From contig NZ_CP016534.2 in NCBI RefSeq assembly GCF_001687565.2, forward strand, positions 1,554,501 to 1,618,500: a stretch of 64,000 bases of DNA, read 5' to 3'. Within the stretch, counting starts at the first letter, position 1. Each line of letters opens with the position of its first letter. The notes beneath the pieces are model-generated. The model did no database searches. It had not been told where the DNA came from and worked only from the letters and a program-made list of their open reading frames with translations. Positions 11,794 through 20,438 of the stretch are shown here, piece after piece. A program made the translations under genes and the position numbers. The stretch comes from Planococcus antarcticus DSM 14505 (GTDB taxonomy: Bacteria > Bacillota > Bacilli > Bacillales_A > Planococcaceae).

Positions 11794-12210
11794 ATGCGCA
11801 TAATGGGACTTGATGTCGGTTCGAAAACAATCGGAGTCGCAATCAGCGACCCGATGGGCTGGACAGCCCAAGGAATCGAAACCGTCAAAATAAATGAAGC
11901 GATTGAAGAATTTGGGATGGTTCGCCTTGGCGAGCTAATCAAGCAATATGAAGTCACCGAAGCAGTTGTCGGCTACCCGAAAAACATGAACAATTCAATC
12001 GGGCCGCGCGCCGAAGCATCTGAAAGATTTGCAGATTTGTTGAAAGAAGCGTATAGTATATCGGTGGTCCTATGGGATGAACGGCTTACAACCGCGGCAG
12101 CAGAGAAGATGTTAATCTCCGCGGATGTCAGCCGCAAAAATCGCAAAAAAGTGATCGACAAGATGGCAGCAGTCATGATCTTGCAGGGCTATCTTGATTT
12201 TAAAAAATAA
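11794..12210 (+). CDS. ruvX: Holliday junction resolvase-like nuclease RuvX/YqgF
   Basis: A 138-aa RNase H-fold protein (YrrK of B. subtilis, 138 aa). The family is linked to 16S rRNA 5' processing and was first predicted as a Holliday junction resolvase. [13 protein letters not shown] carries the first catalytic Asp, and WDERLTT and [13 protein letters not shown] are the conserved later motifs. Two ATGs occur in tandem (11791 and 11794); the second has the better distance to CGAGGA. It is the middle gene of the ireB-ruvX-DUF1292 trio that is constant in Firmicutes. Confidence 0.93.
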   Translation: MRIMGLDVGSKTIGVAISDPMGWTAQGIETVKINEAIEEFGMVRLGELIKQYEVTEAVVGYPKNMNNSIGPRAEASERFADLLKEAYSISVVLWDERLTTAAAEKMLISADVSRKNRKKVIDKMAAVMILQGYLDFKK

Positions 12211-12223
12211 TGAGGTGACGCAA

Positions 12224-12532
12224 ATGGAACACGGACAAGAGCACATTACAGTCGTTGATGAAAACGGCAACGAACAATTATTTGAAGTATTGTTTACATT
12301 TGAATCAGCTGACTTCGGAAAATCATACGTTTTGTATTTCCCGATAGGCGCTGAAGAAGATGAAGAAGGCGAAATTGAAATTCATGCATCTTCCTTTACT
12401 GAAAATCCTGAATCAGACGATACAGTAGGTGGCGGAGAGCTTCGCCCGGTTGAAACTGATGCGGAATGGGACATGATCGAAGAAATGCTGAACACGTTCC
12501 TTGACGAAGAAGAAGAAAACGAAGAGCTTTAA
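12224..12532 (+). CDS. DUF1292 acidic protein (YrzB)
   Basis: A 102-aa, strongly acidic protein of the DUF1292/UPF0473 family, starting [21 protein letters not shown]. Runs of Glu/Asp fill the middle and C-terminal end. No function is established; conservation next to ruvX and ireB suggests a shared process. The ATG at 12224 has GAGGTG at 6-nt spacing; ten further in-frame codons upstream overlap the ruvX end and are not supported. A terminator follows at once. Confidence 0.88.
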   Translation: MEHGQEHITVVDENGNEQLFEVLFTFESADFGKSYVLYFPIGAEEDEEGEIEIHASSFTENPESDDTVGGGELRPVETDAEWDMIEEMLNTFLDEEEENEEL

Positions 12533-12541
12533 AAATGCGAG

Positions 12542-12575
12542 GGACGGAATTGATTGCTGATTCCGTCTTTTTCTT
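12542..12575 (+). terminator. Terminator after the ireB-ruvX-DUF1292 operon
   Basis: Stem GACGGAAT / ATTCCGTC with a 9-nt loop, followed by TTTTTCTTTT. Confidence 0.85.
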
Positions 12576-12659
12576 TTGTATGGTTTTCTTGTATACTGAT
12601 AGAAGTTGAACATAATTAGTCCAACTTCTGCAGAACAGTAAAGCTTGGGGGGGGAACCC

Positions 12660-13784
12660 GTGGAGAAACAGTCAAAAAAAGAAATCATGTTTGAACGTAT
12701 GACAGAAAAGAAGAAGGAAGTGAGAGTCGTCCGACGTATCGTATTAATAGTCGCGCTGATCCTGTTAATCATCATCGGAATCGCAGGCTTTCAAACCTAT
12801 AGTTACGTAACCAGTGCGCTGGATCCGGTTGATCCCGATTCAGAAGAAGTGATCACCGTTGAAGTGCCGATCGGTTCAAATCTGGACAGCATTGCTGCAT
12901 TGCTTGAAGAAAACGGCGTCATTGAAGATGCGCGAATCTACAAATACTATGTGAAGTTCAACAACGAATCCGAATTCCAGGCAGGAACCTATGACTTGCT
13001 TCCTTCTATGACTTTGGATGAAATTACAGAAAGCCTAAAAACTGGTAAAGTATACCGAGAGCCGCTCTTTACAATCAATATTCCGGAAGGACTGACGGTA
13101 GAAGAAATTGCCGAGAATGTCATTGCCGAGAAAACGTCGTTTACAGCTGAAGAATTTTTGGGGAAAATTCAGGATCCGGCATATCTTGAGGAACTGATGA
13201 TTAAATACCCTGAATTATTGACTGATGAGATATTGGGTGAAAATATCCGTTATGCACTTGAAGGGTATCTGTTCCCGGCCACTTATCCGATCTATGAAGA
13301 AGATCCTTCGCTAAGCTTGCTAATTGAGCAGATGCTTGATACGACGCAGGCCAATGTCATGCAGTACCAGACCGTCTTAGAGGAACAGAACCAGAGCCCG
13401 CATTGGCTTTTGACATTCGCTTCTTTGCTAGAAGAAGAAGCGACAGCTCAATCGGACCGCCAGACCATTGCCAGTGTCTTTTATAACCGACTGAACGACG
13501 ATATGCCGCTGCAAACGGATCCGACAGTCATCTACGCGATGGGCGAGCATAAGGACCGACTGTTCAACACAGATTATGAATTTGAACATCCTTACAGCAC
13601 CTACCAGAACAAAGGGCTGCCTCCAGGACCCATTGCAAACGCCGGAGGGTCTTCGCTCGAAGCAGCCTTAGATCCTGCTGAAACCGAATATTTCTACTTC
13701 TTGGCTGATTCAACAGGCGAGAACCATTTTGCCAAAACCTATGAAGAGCATTTGGCTAACCGGGATGAATTTATCGGAAACTAA
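12660..13784 (+). CDS. mltG: Endolytic murein transglycosylase MltG (YceG family)
   Basis: A 374-aa membrane-anchored protein. A basic cytoplasmic N-terminus is followed by one transmembrane helix (about residues 27-47) and an extracellular YceG/MltG domain. The catalytic glutamate lies in ASLLEEEATAQSDR, followed by ASVFYNRLNDDMPLQTDPTV, a family hallmark. MltG cuts nascent glycan strands and sets their length together with synthases. GTG at 12660 is preferred over TTG at 12645 because the G-rich ribosome-binding site lies between them. It has its own terminator and is the gene called yrrL in B. subtilis. Confidence 0.93.
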   Translation: MEKQSKKEIMFERMTEKKKEVRVVRRIVLIVALILLIIIGIAGFQTYSYVTSALDPVDPDSEEVITVEVPIGSNLDSIAALLEENGVIEDARIYKYYVKFNNESEFQAGTYDLLPSMTLDEITESLKTGKVYREPLFTINIPEGLTVEEIAENVIAEKTSFTAEEFLGKIQDPAYLEELMIKYPELLTDEILGENIRYALEGYLFPATYPIYEEDPSLSLLIEQMLDTTQANVMQYQTVLEEQNQSPHWLLTFASLLEEEATAQSDRQTIASVFYNRLNDDMPLQTDPTVIYAMGEHKDRLFNTDYEFEHPYSTYQNKGLPPGPIANAGGSSLEAALDPAETEYFYFLADSTGENHFAKTYEEHLANRDEFIGN

Positions 13785-13790
13785 TATCAC

Positions 13791-13824
13791 CGAGAAGGAA
13801 GCGCCTCGCTTTCCTTCTCTTTTT
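13791..13824 (+). terminator. Terminator of mltG
   Basis: Perfect 9-bp stem GAGAAGGAA / TTCCTTCTC with a 10-nt loop, then TTTTT, eight bases after the mltG stop. Confidence 0.88.
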
Positions 13825-13874
13825 ATGGTAACATTTGAAGTAAATTTTGCTGAGTCAAAAAGGAGCATTCCAGT

Positions 13875-14480
13875 ATGGCGAACGATCAATTATCAGCGAC
13901 GCTTGGAGCGATTCAAGCTTATGCCGCTGCACAACATGTACCGATTATGGAAGATCAAGGCATCGGGGAATTGATGGAGCTATTAAAAGTCCAACAGCCC
14001 GAACAAATCTTGGAAATCGGAGCTGCTATTGGCTTTTCGGCGATCAAAATGGCTGAAGCTTTGCCAGTATGCGTGGTAGATACTGTTGAACGCGATGACA
14101 CCAGGTATCTTAAAGCTGTCGAGTTTGTCAGGCAATCAGGATTTGGGGAGCGCATCCGTATTTTTCATGCAGATGCGCTGGAAATTCCGCTAGCTGACTT
14201 GAAAATGCAGTATGATGCCATCTTTATCGATGCAGCAAAAGGGCAATACGAACGCTTTTTCGACAAGTACGAAATGTTAGTGCCAAAAGGCGGAATCATA
14301 TATTGCGATAATATGGACATGCATGGACTTTCAGATTTGCCGTTATCGGAAGTGCCAAAAAGAAAGCGGACGATGATCCGCAATCTGATGACCTTTAAGA
14401 AACATATGCTCGATCATCCCTGTTATGATACGGAATTATCGTCATCGGGAGACGGCATCATGATCTGCAGAAAGAAATGA
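13875..14480 (+). CDS. trmR: tRNA 5-hydroxyuridine methyltransferase TrmR (O-methyltransferase, YrrM)
   Basis: A 201-aa SAM-dependent methyltransferase of the class I O-methyltransferase 3 family. The SAM loop is EIGAAIGFSAIKMAEAL and the metal/active region is AIFIDAAKGQYERFF. In B. subtilis this gene makes 5-methoxyuridine at tRNA position 34. The hydroxylation genes that follow it there (yrrN and yrrO, the TrhP proteins) are missing here and udk follows directly. The tRNA role is therefore by orthology and position only. RBS AAGGAG precedes the ATG. Confidence 0.85.
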   Translation: MANDQLSATLGAIQAYAAAQHVPIMEDQGIGELMELLKVQQPEQILEIGAAIGFSAIKMAEALPVCVVDTVERDDTRYLKAVEFVRQSGFGERIRIFHADALEIPLADLKMQYDAIFIDAAKGQYERFFDKYEMLVPKGGIIYCDNMDMHGLSDLPLSEVPKRKRTMIRNLMTFKKHMLDHPCYDTELSSSGDGIMICRKK

Positions 14481-14516
14481 ATACACTAAAAAGAGGTTTG
14501 CAAGGAGCTAAATAAC

Positions 14517-15140
14517 ATGTCTAATAAACGGCCGGTCGTTATTGGGATCGCAGGGGGTTCGGGCTCGGGGAAGACGAGTGTAACGAATTCCATCTATGAA
14601 GTATTTAAAGAAAACTCAGTGGTGGTAATCGAGCAGGACTACTATTACAAAGACCAGAGCCATTTGGCTTTTGAAGAACGATTAGAAACAAACTACGACC
14701 ATCCATTGGCATTTGATACGGATTTGTTGATTGAGCATGTCAACAAATTGCTTAAACGTCAGCCAATTGAGAAACCGGTCTACAATTATGCTGTCCACAC
14801 CCGTGCAGAAGAAACGGTGCTAATTGAGCCTAAAGACGTCATTATTCTAGAAGGCATATTGGTGCTCGAAGACGTGCGTTTGCGTGAATTGATGGATATC
14901 AAGTTATTCGTTGATACGGATGGCGATTTGCGTATCATTCGCCGTCTGTTGCGCGACATCAATGAACGGGGACGGACCATCGATTCTGTTATTGAACAAT
15001 ACTTAACAGTTGTCCGTCCGATGCACAATCAATTTATTGAACCAACAAAACGCTATGCGGATGTTATTATTCCGGAAGGCGGACAGAACGAAGTGGCAAT
15101 TGACTTGATGGTTACAAAAATTAAAACAATTCTTGAATAG
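14517..15140 (+). CDS. udk: Uridine kinase
   Basis: A 207-aa P-loop kinase that phosphorylates uridine and cytidine in nucleoside salvage. The Walker A motif [12 protein letters not shown] starts near residue 10. EQDYYYKDQ and the YNYAVHTR lid region are typical, as is [15 protein letters not shown]. Length and order (before greA) match B. subtilis. RBS AAGGAG lies 11 bases before the ATG. Confidence 0.96.
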   Translation: MSNKRPVVIGIAGGSGSGKTSVTNSIYEVFKENSVVVIEQDYYYKDQSHLAFEERLETNYDHPLAFDTDLLIEHVNKLLKRQPIEKPVYNYAVHTRAEETVLIEPKDVIILEGILVLEDVRLRELMDIKLFVDTDGDLRIIRRLLRDINERGRTIDSVIEQYLTVVRPMHNQFIEPTKRYADVIIPEGGQNEVAIDLMVTKIKTILE

Positions 15141-15218
15141 ATTGCCAGATTATAATATGATGATACGAGACTGACGGATGCATGCATCTAGAGTCAGCAG
15201 TTGAAGGAGTGGGAAGAA

Positions 15219-15695
15219 ATGGCTAACGAAAAACAATTTCCGATGACAGCTGCAGGAAAGCAGAAGTTGGAAGATGAATTAGACTTTTTGAAAACAATCA
15301 AACGTAAAGAAGTGGTTGAACGAATTAAAATCGCCCGTGATTTTGGTGATTTATCTGAGAACGCTGAGTATGACTCCGCAAAAGAGGATCAGGCTTTTGT
15401 AGAAGGCCGCATCTCGACGCTTGAATCGATGATCCGTAACGCGGTTATCATAAATGAAAATGAATCAAATAAAGATGTCGTTCGTTTAGGAACGACGGTT
15501 ACATTTGTAGAAGTTCCAGAGGGCGATAAAGAATCCTACACAATCGTTGGATCGGCTGAAGCAGATCCTTTAGAAGGTCGCATTTCAAATGATTCTCCGA
15601 TTGCGAAAAGCATGATTGGCCGCACTATTGGTGAGAATGTCAAAGTACTGACACCAGGCGGAGAAATGGAAATCAAGATTCTTGCAATTACGTGA
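15219..15695 (+). CDS. greA: Transcription elongation factor GreA
   Basis: A 158-aa protein. The N-terminal coiled coil carries the conserved acidic tip ([18 protein letters not shown]). The C-terminal FKBP-like domain ends [11 protein letters not shown]. It rescues backtracked RNA polymerase by stimulating transcript cleavage. ATG at 15219 gives the usual length (157-158); an in-frame TTG at 15201 coincides with the AAGGAG site. A hairpin leader with a 12-bp palindrome (15177-15188) lies in the untranslated region. Confidence 0.96.
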   Translation: MANEKQFPMTAAGKQKLEDELDFLKTIKRKEVVERIKIARDFGDLSENAEYDSAKEDQAFVEGRISTLESMIRNAVIINENESNKDVVRLGTTVTFVEVPEGDKESYTIVGSAEADPLEGRISNDSPIAKSMIGRTIGENVKVLTPGGEMEIKILAIT

Positions 15696-15700
15696 TCGAG

Positions 15701-15732
15701 CGGCCATTCTGTAAAAAGGATGGTCGTTTCTC
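15701..15732 (+). terminator. Terminator of greA
   Basis: Stem CGGCCATTCT / AGGATGGTCG with two G-U pairs, then TTTCT. A moderate T run. Confidence 0.65.
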
Positions 15733-15749
15733 ATTAATTGAACTCCAAG

Positions 15750-15775
15750 TGAAACGAAACCATCGGTGAAACGTC
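15750..15775 (+). promoter_or_regulatory. ECF-sigma (sigma-M type) promoter of yrrS
   Basis: TGAAAC (15750-15755), exactly 16 bp, then CGTC (15772-15775), located 51 bp before the yrrS start. This equals the B. subtilis sigma-M consensus for both boxes and spacing. No better sigma-A promoter is visible in the gap. Confidence 0.6.
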
Positions 15776-15826
15776 AAATTTTTCATAATGGATTTGTGGT
15801 AAACTATAGAGAAAGGGGGACATCTA

Positions 15827-16540
15827 ATGTCTAACGAAGAAAAACCATATCCCTCTCGTTTGAAGAAAAAGAAAAACCGGTCAAATTCAATTTTGAATAT
15901 CATGATCGGCTTGGTATTTGCATTGATCCTTATTATTGGGGTTTCCATGCTGTTTAGTGGGGGGAACGATCAGGCTCAAGATCTTGAGCCTGTTACAATC
16001 TCGCCTGAAACCGAAGAACAAACGAGTGGCTCTGGTGAAAGTGAAAGTGCTGGCACTGAAGAAGAACCGGATGAAGATGCTGAAGTTGCTGATGAAGAAA
16101 AAGCAGTAGCAGAAAAAGCTGAAGAAGAAAAAGCGCAAAAAGAAGCCAAAAAAGCTGAAGAAGAAAAAGAAGGGTCTGTCACAAAAGGCGGAACCATTAC
16201 ACGTGAAGATTCAAGTGACCCAATTGTGGAAGAAACAGTCATCAACACGAGCTGGGAGCCGGTCGGCACAAAACAAAAAGGTGACCATGTTTCTGTCTAT
16301 CAGAAAGATTCAGCAGACTGGAACGAAAAAGTTAAAGCGGTTGCCTATGCGACGGGTCTTGATGCCAACAATATGTATGTCATGATGATCAAAAATGGAG
16401 GCGGTCCGCAGAAGTCGATTGCGACTGTACAGTCCAAAGATGAATCTGAAAAATACCGTGTCCACATGGAATGGGTAGACGGCGAAGGCTGGAAGCCAGT
16501 GAAAATGGATGTGTTAAAAACACTGGAAGGCGCCTATTGA
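15827..16540 (+). CDS. DUF1510 membrane-anchored protein (YrrS)
   Basis: A 237-aa protein. A short basic cytoplasmic segment precedes one transmembrane helix (about residues 22-43). A long low-complexity Glu/Ala/Lys-rich linker follows (about 50-120), then a C-terminal DUF1510 domain. It resembles YrrS of B. subtilis. There it is paired with the penicillin-binding protein gene pbpI, which is absent here. Topology suggests a cell-wall-facing role. The start is backed by GGGGGA. The upstream ECF-type promoter fits an envelope-stress gene, but the function is not established. Confidence 0.8.
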   Translation: MSNEEKPYPSRLKKKKNRSNSILNIMIGLVFALILIIGVSMLFSGGNDQAQDLEPVTISPETEEQTSGSGESESAGTEEEPDEDAEVADEEKAVAEKAEEEKAQKEAKKAEEEKEGSVTKGGTITREDSSDPIVEETVINTSWEPVGTKQKGDHVSVYQKDSADWNEKVKAVAYATGLDANNMYVMMIKNGGGPQKSIATVQSKDESEKYRVHMEWVDGEGWKPVKMDVLKTLEGAY

Positions 16541-16597
16541 TAAAGGCGTCTTTTTCTTTGATGTAAGCTAACTGACTATGGAATGAGGAATGGTGAA

Positions 16598-17302
16598 ATG
16601 AAAATCGGCGTAATTGGTGCTATGGAAGAAGAAGTTCAATTATTAAGAAGCAGACTGGAAAATCCCCAAACTGAAGAAGTTGCAAAATGCGAGTTCACAA
16701 CGGGTACATACGAAGGACAGGAAATTGTCTTGCTGAAAAGTGGCATCGGCAAGGTCAATGCAGCGATGTCGACAACGATCCTCCTGCAGCAATACCAGCC
16801 GGATATTGTTATCAACATCGGCTCGGCAGGCGGTTTTGATGAAGAGCTTGAGGTTGGCGCAGTAGTTATTTCGGACGAAGTTAGACACCACGATGTGGAT
16901 GTTACGGTCTTTGGCTATGAAATGGGCCAAGTTCCTCAATTGCCAGCAGCTTTCACTTCCAATGAAGAATTGATAGAGCTGGCGGTTAGAGCAGTGAAAG
17001 AAATGGGCCAGCATGATTACGCAGTCGGCTTGATCGCAACGGGTGATTCATTCATGAACGATGCGGAACACGTTGCAAAAGTTCGTGAATATTTCCCGAC
17101 GATGAAAGCGGCTGAAATGGAAGCGGCAGCAGTCGCGCAGGTCTGTTATCAATTTGATGTCGCGTTTATTGTAATTCGTGCTTTGTCCGATATTGCTGGC
17201 AAAGAATCTTCAGTGTCATTTGATGAGTTCTTGCCGATGGCAGCCAAGCATTCAACGGAAATTGTTTTTAAAGTGATCAGCCAGCTGGCTGCACGCATTT
17301 AA
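16598..17302 (+). CDS. mtnN: 5'-methylthioadenosine/S-adenosylhomocysteine nucleosidase
   Basis: A 234-aa nucleosidase of the phosphorylase superfamily. It hydrolyses methylthioadenosine and S-adenosylhomocysteine in the methyl cycle and in methionine salvage. [10 protein letters not shown] at the N-terminus, [23 protein letters not shown] and the [11 protein letters not shown] / ALSDIAG motifs around the catalytic Glu and Asp are all present. ATG at 16598 gives the family N-terminus ([11 protein letters not shown]); an ATG five codons earlier coincides with the GAGGAATGG site. In B. subtilis it lies in a cysteine-recycling operon; here it is alone. Confidence 0.95.
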   Translation: MKIGVIGAMEEEVQLLRSRLENPQTEEVAKCEFTTGTYEGQEIVLLKSGIGKVNAAMSTTILLQQYQPDIVINIGSAGGFDEELEVGAVVISDEVRHHDVDVTVFGYEMGQVPQLPAAFTSNEELIELAVRAVKEMGQHDYAVGLIATGDSFMNDAEHVAKVREYFPTMKAAEMEAAAVAQVCYQFDVAFIVIRALSDIAGKESSVSFDEFLPMAAKHSTEIVFKVISQLAARI

Positions 17303-17316
17303 CGGTCATAGGCCAA

Positions 17317-17362
17317 ACAAAAAAGCTGAGGACGTTTTCTCAACGTCACTCAGCTTTTTTAT
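17317..17362. terminator. Bidirectional terminator between mtnN and pssA
   Basis: AAAAAAGCTGA..ACGTT / AACGT..TCAGCTTTTTT hairpin with A run on the left and T run on the right, between two converging genes; it overlaps the last bases of pssA. Confidence 0.85.
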
Positions 17363-17898
17363 ACTTTTTTCAAAGTGAATGTACTGACCATCAATAAAGA
17401 ACAGAGGATGAACAGGAACATGTAGACGACCGGGGAAAACGCCGAAAGTCCAAAATAGGACAAGGTCATGATCGTGCCGGCTGCCGTAATGGGCAACCCG
17501 GTAAAATATCCTGTAGCATCTGAGATATTGAAGCGTGCCAGCCGAAAAGCGCCACATGAGATATAAAGGACTGTGAAGACCATACCAATAAAACCAAAGT
17601 CCGATAAGACAAGCTGATAGATTAAAATTGCAGGTGCAACACCAAAAGATAGTATGTCACTCATCGAATCGAGCTGTTTGCCCAAATCAGATTCCTGATT
17701 GAACTTTCTTGCCACCATACCGTCAAAGCGGTCCAGAAAAGCCGCAATAAATATAAATAGCACGCTATAGCTATAAGATCCATTTAAAGTAGCCATAAGA
17801 GAAGCACCGCCAAACAACATATTACCGATTGTGATGATGTTAGCGGCCTGTGACCTCAGCTTTTTTATGGTGTGATCCATTCTTTCTAAAATTAACAA
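17359..17898 (-). CDS. pssA: CDP-diacylglycerol-serine O-phosphatidyltransferase
   Basis: A ~179-aa integral membrane enzyme that makes phosphatidylserine. The CDP-alcohol transferase signature D-x2-DG-x2-AR-x8-G-x3-D-x3-D is complete (DRFDGMVARKF .. LGKQLDSMSD). Five to six hydrophobic helices follow. The start is uncertain: TTG at 17898 has AAGGAG nine bases upstream, while an ATG six codons inside (17880) gives DHTIKKLRS with a weak site; the longer open frame to 17934 is unlikely. It is divergent from psd, the next enzyme in phosphatidylethanolamine synthesis. Confidence 0.88.
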   Translation of the reverse strand: MLILERMDHTIKKLRSQAANIITIGNMLFGGASLMATLNGSYSYSVLFIFIAAFLDRFDGMVARKFNQESDLGKQLDSMSDILSFGVAPAILIYQLVLSDFGFIGMVFTVLYISCGAFRLARFNISDATGYFTGLPITAAGTIMTLSYFGLSAFSPVVYMFLFILCSLLMVSTFTLKKV

Positions 17899-17993
17899 TG
17901 GAAAACACTCCTTCTTTTTTGTAAACTTGTTCACTCTAGTATACTGTGAAAGGTAAAAAAATGGTAGACTATTTTAGCGACGGAGGCTTGTCT

Positions 17994-18767
17994 ATGAAAA
18001 AATATCTGTACCAGCGTTCAATCGAACTGACGAATGGAGCTTTCACTTCGGCTCTGATCCGGCAGTTTGCCCAATCCAAAAACAGCCGCAGGTTTATTCC
18101 AGGCTATATTAAAGCCTATCAGATCTTAGTGGATGAAGTCGAAGAGCCAGTAGATTCTTTTCCAACGCTCCATGACTTTTTTGTCCGAAAATTGTCCGAT
18201 ACGAGCCGGCCGATTGCTGATGTGCCAGTGGTGTCTCCAGTAGATGGGAAAATCGAAATTGCCGGAGACCTACAAGAAGGCGCACGTTTTCTAGTGAAAG
18301 GCCAAGAGTATTCATTGGTCGATCTGCTGGGGGACGACGCACTGGCTGACCGGTACCAAGGCGGAACATATGCAGTGCTGTATTTATCACCTGCCGATTA
18401 TCACCGGATCCACAGTCCGGCCGACGGCAAAGTAACCAAACAATACGTGCTCGGGAAGAAATCGTATCCAGTGAATGCAGCTGGATTGCAATATGGAAAA
18501 GCACCAATCAGTGGAAATTATCGCATGATCACCGAACTGGAAACGATATTCGGCATGATGCTGGTCGTCAAAGTCGGAGCGATGTTCGTTAATTCCATCA
18601 AGCTGACTGAAACCGGCAGCGACTGGCAAAAAGGGTACGAAGTGGGCTATTTCAGTTTTGGTTCCACAGTAGTTTTGTTTTTTGAAGAGAATTCCATCAA
18701 ATTTGTCGAAGATATGTCCGTTGGCCGATCGATCAAGGTGGGAGAAGCGTTAGGAAATATGATATAA
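17994..18767 (+). CDS. psd: Phosphatidylserine decarboxylase proenzyme
   Basis: A 257-aa proenzyme. Self-cleavage before Ser224 in the FGST motif yields the pyruvoyl-containing alpha chain of about 34 residues. SPVDGKIE and SPADYHRIHSP carry the Asp and His of the self-cleavage machinery. It turns phosphatidylserine into phosphatidylethanolamine at the membrane, so it completes the pathway begun by the divergent pssA. ATG at 17994 with GGAGG at 7-nt spacing is preferred over the longer frame from 17946. Confidence 0.94.
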   Translation: MKKYLYQRSIELTNGAFTSALIRQFAQSKNSRRFIPGYIKAYQILVDEVEEPVDSFPTLHDFFVRKLSDTSRPIADVPVVSPVDGKIEIAGDLQEGARFLVKGQEYSLVDLLGDDALADRYQGGTYAVLYLSPADYHRIHSPADGKVTKQYVLGKKSYPVNAAGLQYGKAPISGNYRMITELETIFGMMLVVKVGAMFVNSIKLTETGSDWQKGYEVGYFSFGSTVVLFFEENSIKFVEDMSVGRSIKVGEALGNMI

Positions 18768-18805
18768 TCAATAGCATTAAGTTCGGAAAACAGGAGTGAG
18801 TTGCA

Positions 18806-19327
18806 GTGTATCAGAATTTTGTACCAAGCCAATACGTAAAAGATGTTTTTGACATCAAGCCGGAAACATTGATTGGAAAAAATATTAAAGGCATCATTAC
18901 AGATTTGGATAATACGCTTGTGGAATGGGATCGTCCGGATGCAACACCCAAATTGATTGAATGGCTGAAGTCGATGAAAGATGCCGGCATACAAGTAGTA
19001 ATCGTTTCTAATAATAAGGAATTGCGCGTCAAGGCGTTCGCGGATCCTTTAGGCATACCATTTATTCACCAAGCTCGTAAACCGATGGGGCGTGCTTTCC
19101 GTAAAGCGCTTCGGATTATGGAGGCTAAACGCGATCAAGTTGTAGTGATTGGTGATCAAATGCTGACGGATATCTTCGGCGGCAATTTGAATAAGATGCA
19201 TACAATCCTGGTATTGCCAGTGGCTCAGTCCGATGGCTTTTTTACGCGTTTTAACCGGAGAGTCGAGCGTAGAATCATGAAGAGATTGAAAGATAAAGGA
19301 CAACTGATGTGGGAGGAAGAAAATTGA
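18806..19327 (+). CDS. yqeG: HAD-superfamily IIIA phosphatase YqeG
   Basis: A 173-aa HAD hydrolase. ITDLDNTLVEWD holds the nucleophile and acid Asp, IVSNN is motif II, and VVIGDQMLTDIFGGN is motif III/IV. It is the first gene of the conserved yqeG-yqeH-aroE-yhbY-nadD-yqeK-rsfS-yqeM operon. The substrate is unknown. The start is GTG at 18806 with AGGAG nine bases before it. The end overlaps the yqeH start by four bases. Confidence 0.92.
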   Translation: MYQNFVPSQYVKDVFDIKPETLIGKNIKGIITDLDNTLVEWDRPDATPKLIEWLKSMKDAGIQVVIVSNNKELRVKAFADPLGIPFIHQARKPMGRAFRKALRIMEAKRDQVVVIGDQMLTDIFGGNLNKMHTILVLPVAQSDGFFTRFNRRVERRIMKRLKDKGQLMWEEEN

Positions 19328-20427
19328 GTGAAATGCCAACTTGCATCGGATGCGGTGTACAGATTCAAACTGAAAACAAAGAAGAGATAGGTTACGCTCC
19401 ACCATCTTCATTAGAGAAAGAAGAAATTATTTGTCAGCGTTGTTTCCGTCTAAAAAATTACAACGAACTTCAACCGGTTTCGTTAACGGATGATGATTTT
19501 CTTCGTATTTTAAACGGCTTAGGAGAGCGCGATGGCCTGATTGTAAAAATTGTCGATATTTTTGACTTTAACGGCAGCTGGCTCCCGGGTCTTCATCGCT
19601 TTGTCGGAAACAATGATATCTTGCTGATTGCCAATAAAGCAGATTTGCTGCCAAAATCAGTCAAACAGCATAAATTGATCCATTGGATGAAGCAGGAAGC
19701 TCGAAAGCTCGGACTGCAGCCGATTGATATTCTAACGGTCAGTGCCCATAAAGGAACTGGAATTCCAGAAGCCATGGAAGCTATCGAAAAATACCGCAAA
19801 GGCAAAGATGTTTATGTGGTCGGCTGTACCAATGTCGGTAAATCGACTTTCATCAACCGTGTCATCAAACAGGCGACTGGGCAGGCAGATGTCATCACGA
19901 CTTCACATTTCCCAGGAACGACACTGGATATGATCGAAATCCCATTGGATGACAAACGTTCATTGTTCGATACACCAGGCATCATCAACCATCATCAATT
20001 GGCACACCATCTTCAAACAGCAGATCTTAAGCAGATCATGCCAAAAAAAGAAATCAAGCCGCGGGTCTTCCAGTTGAATGCTGAACAAACGCTATTCATT
20101 GGCGGATTGGCGCGTTTCGACTTTATTCAAGGAGAACGCTCGTCCTTCACGGTCCACATCGCTAACGATCTGCCTATTCATCGGACTAAGCTGGATAACG
20201 CAGATGCTTTGTATGAACAACACTTGGGTGATATGCTGGCACCGCCGTCAGCCGAATACAAAGACGATTTTCCAGAATTGGTGCGCCATGAGTTCAGCAT
20301 TAAGGAAGCAAAAACCGATATCGTCTTTTCTGGACTCGGCTGGATTACGATTCAGCACGGCAATGCCGTTATTGCTGCACATGCGCCAAAAGGTGTAGAA
20401 GTTCTCTTGCGTCCATCGTTGATTTAG
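19324..20427 (+). CDS. yqeH: Ribosome biogenesis GTPase YqeH (circularly permuted)
   Basis: A 367-aa GTPase needed for 30S subunit assembly. The N-terminal zinc finger has CIGC at 7-10 and CQRC at 37-40. The G motifs are permuted: NKAD (G4) comes first, then GCTNVGKST (G1), FPGTTL (G2) and DTPG (G3). The C-terminal domain matches the RNA-binding TRAP-like end. TTG at 19324 is preferred because GGGAGG lies at the right spacing and the length equals the B. subtilis protein. Translation is coupled to yqeG by a 4-bp overlap. Confidence 0.93.
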   Translation: MSEMPTCIGCGVQIQTENKEEIGYAPPSSLEKEEIICQRCFRLKNYNELQPVSLTDDDFLRILNGLGERDGLIVKIVDIFDFNGSWLPGLHRFVGNNDILLIANKADLLPKSVKQHKLIHWMKQEARKLGLQPIDILTVSAHKGTGIPEAMEAIEKYRKGKDVYVVGCTNVGKSTFINRVIKQATGQADVITTSHFPGTTLDMIEIPLDDKRSLFDTPGIINHHQLAHHLQTADLKQIMPKKEIKPRVFQLNAEQTLFIGGLARFDFIQGERSSFTVHIANDLPIHRTKLDNADALYEQHLGDMLAPPSAEYKDDFPELVRHEFSIKEAKTDIVFSGLGWITIQHGNAVIAAHAPKGVEVLLRPSLI

Positions 20428-20438
20428 GAGGTTTTTTG

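Noticed and set aside
12601..12629. AGAAGTTG / CAACTTCT inverted repeat before mltG as a terminator
   Set aside because: The 8-bp arms enclose a 13-nt loop with no T run after it, and a better terminator lies at 12542-12575; left as an unexplained small hairpin.
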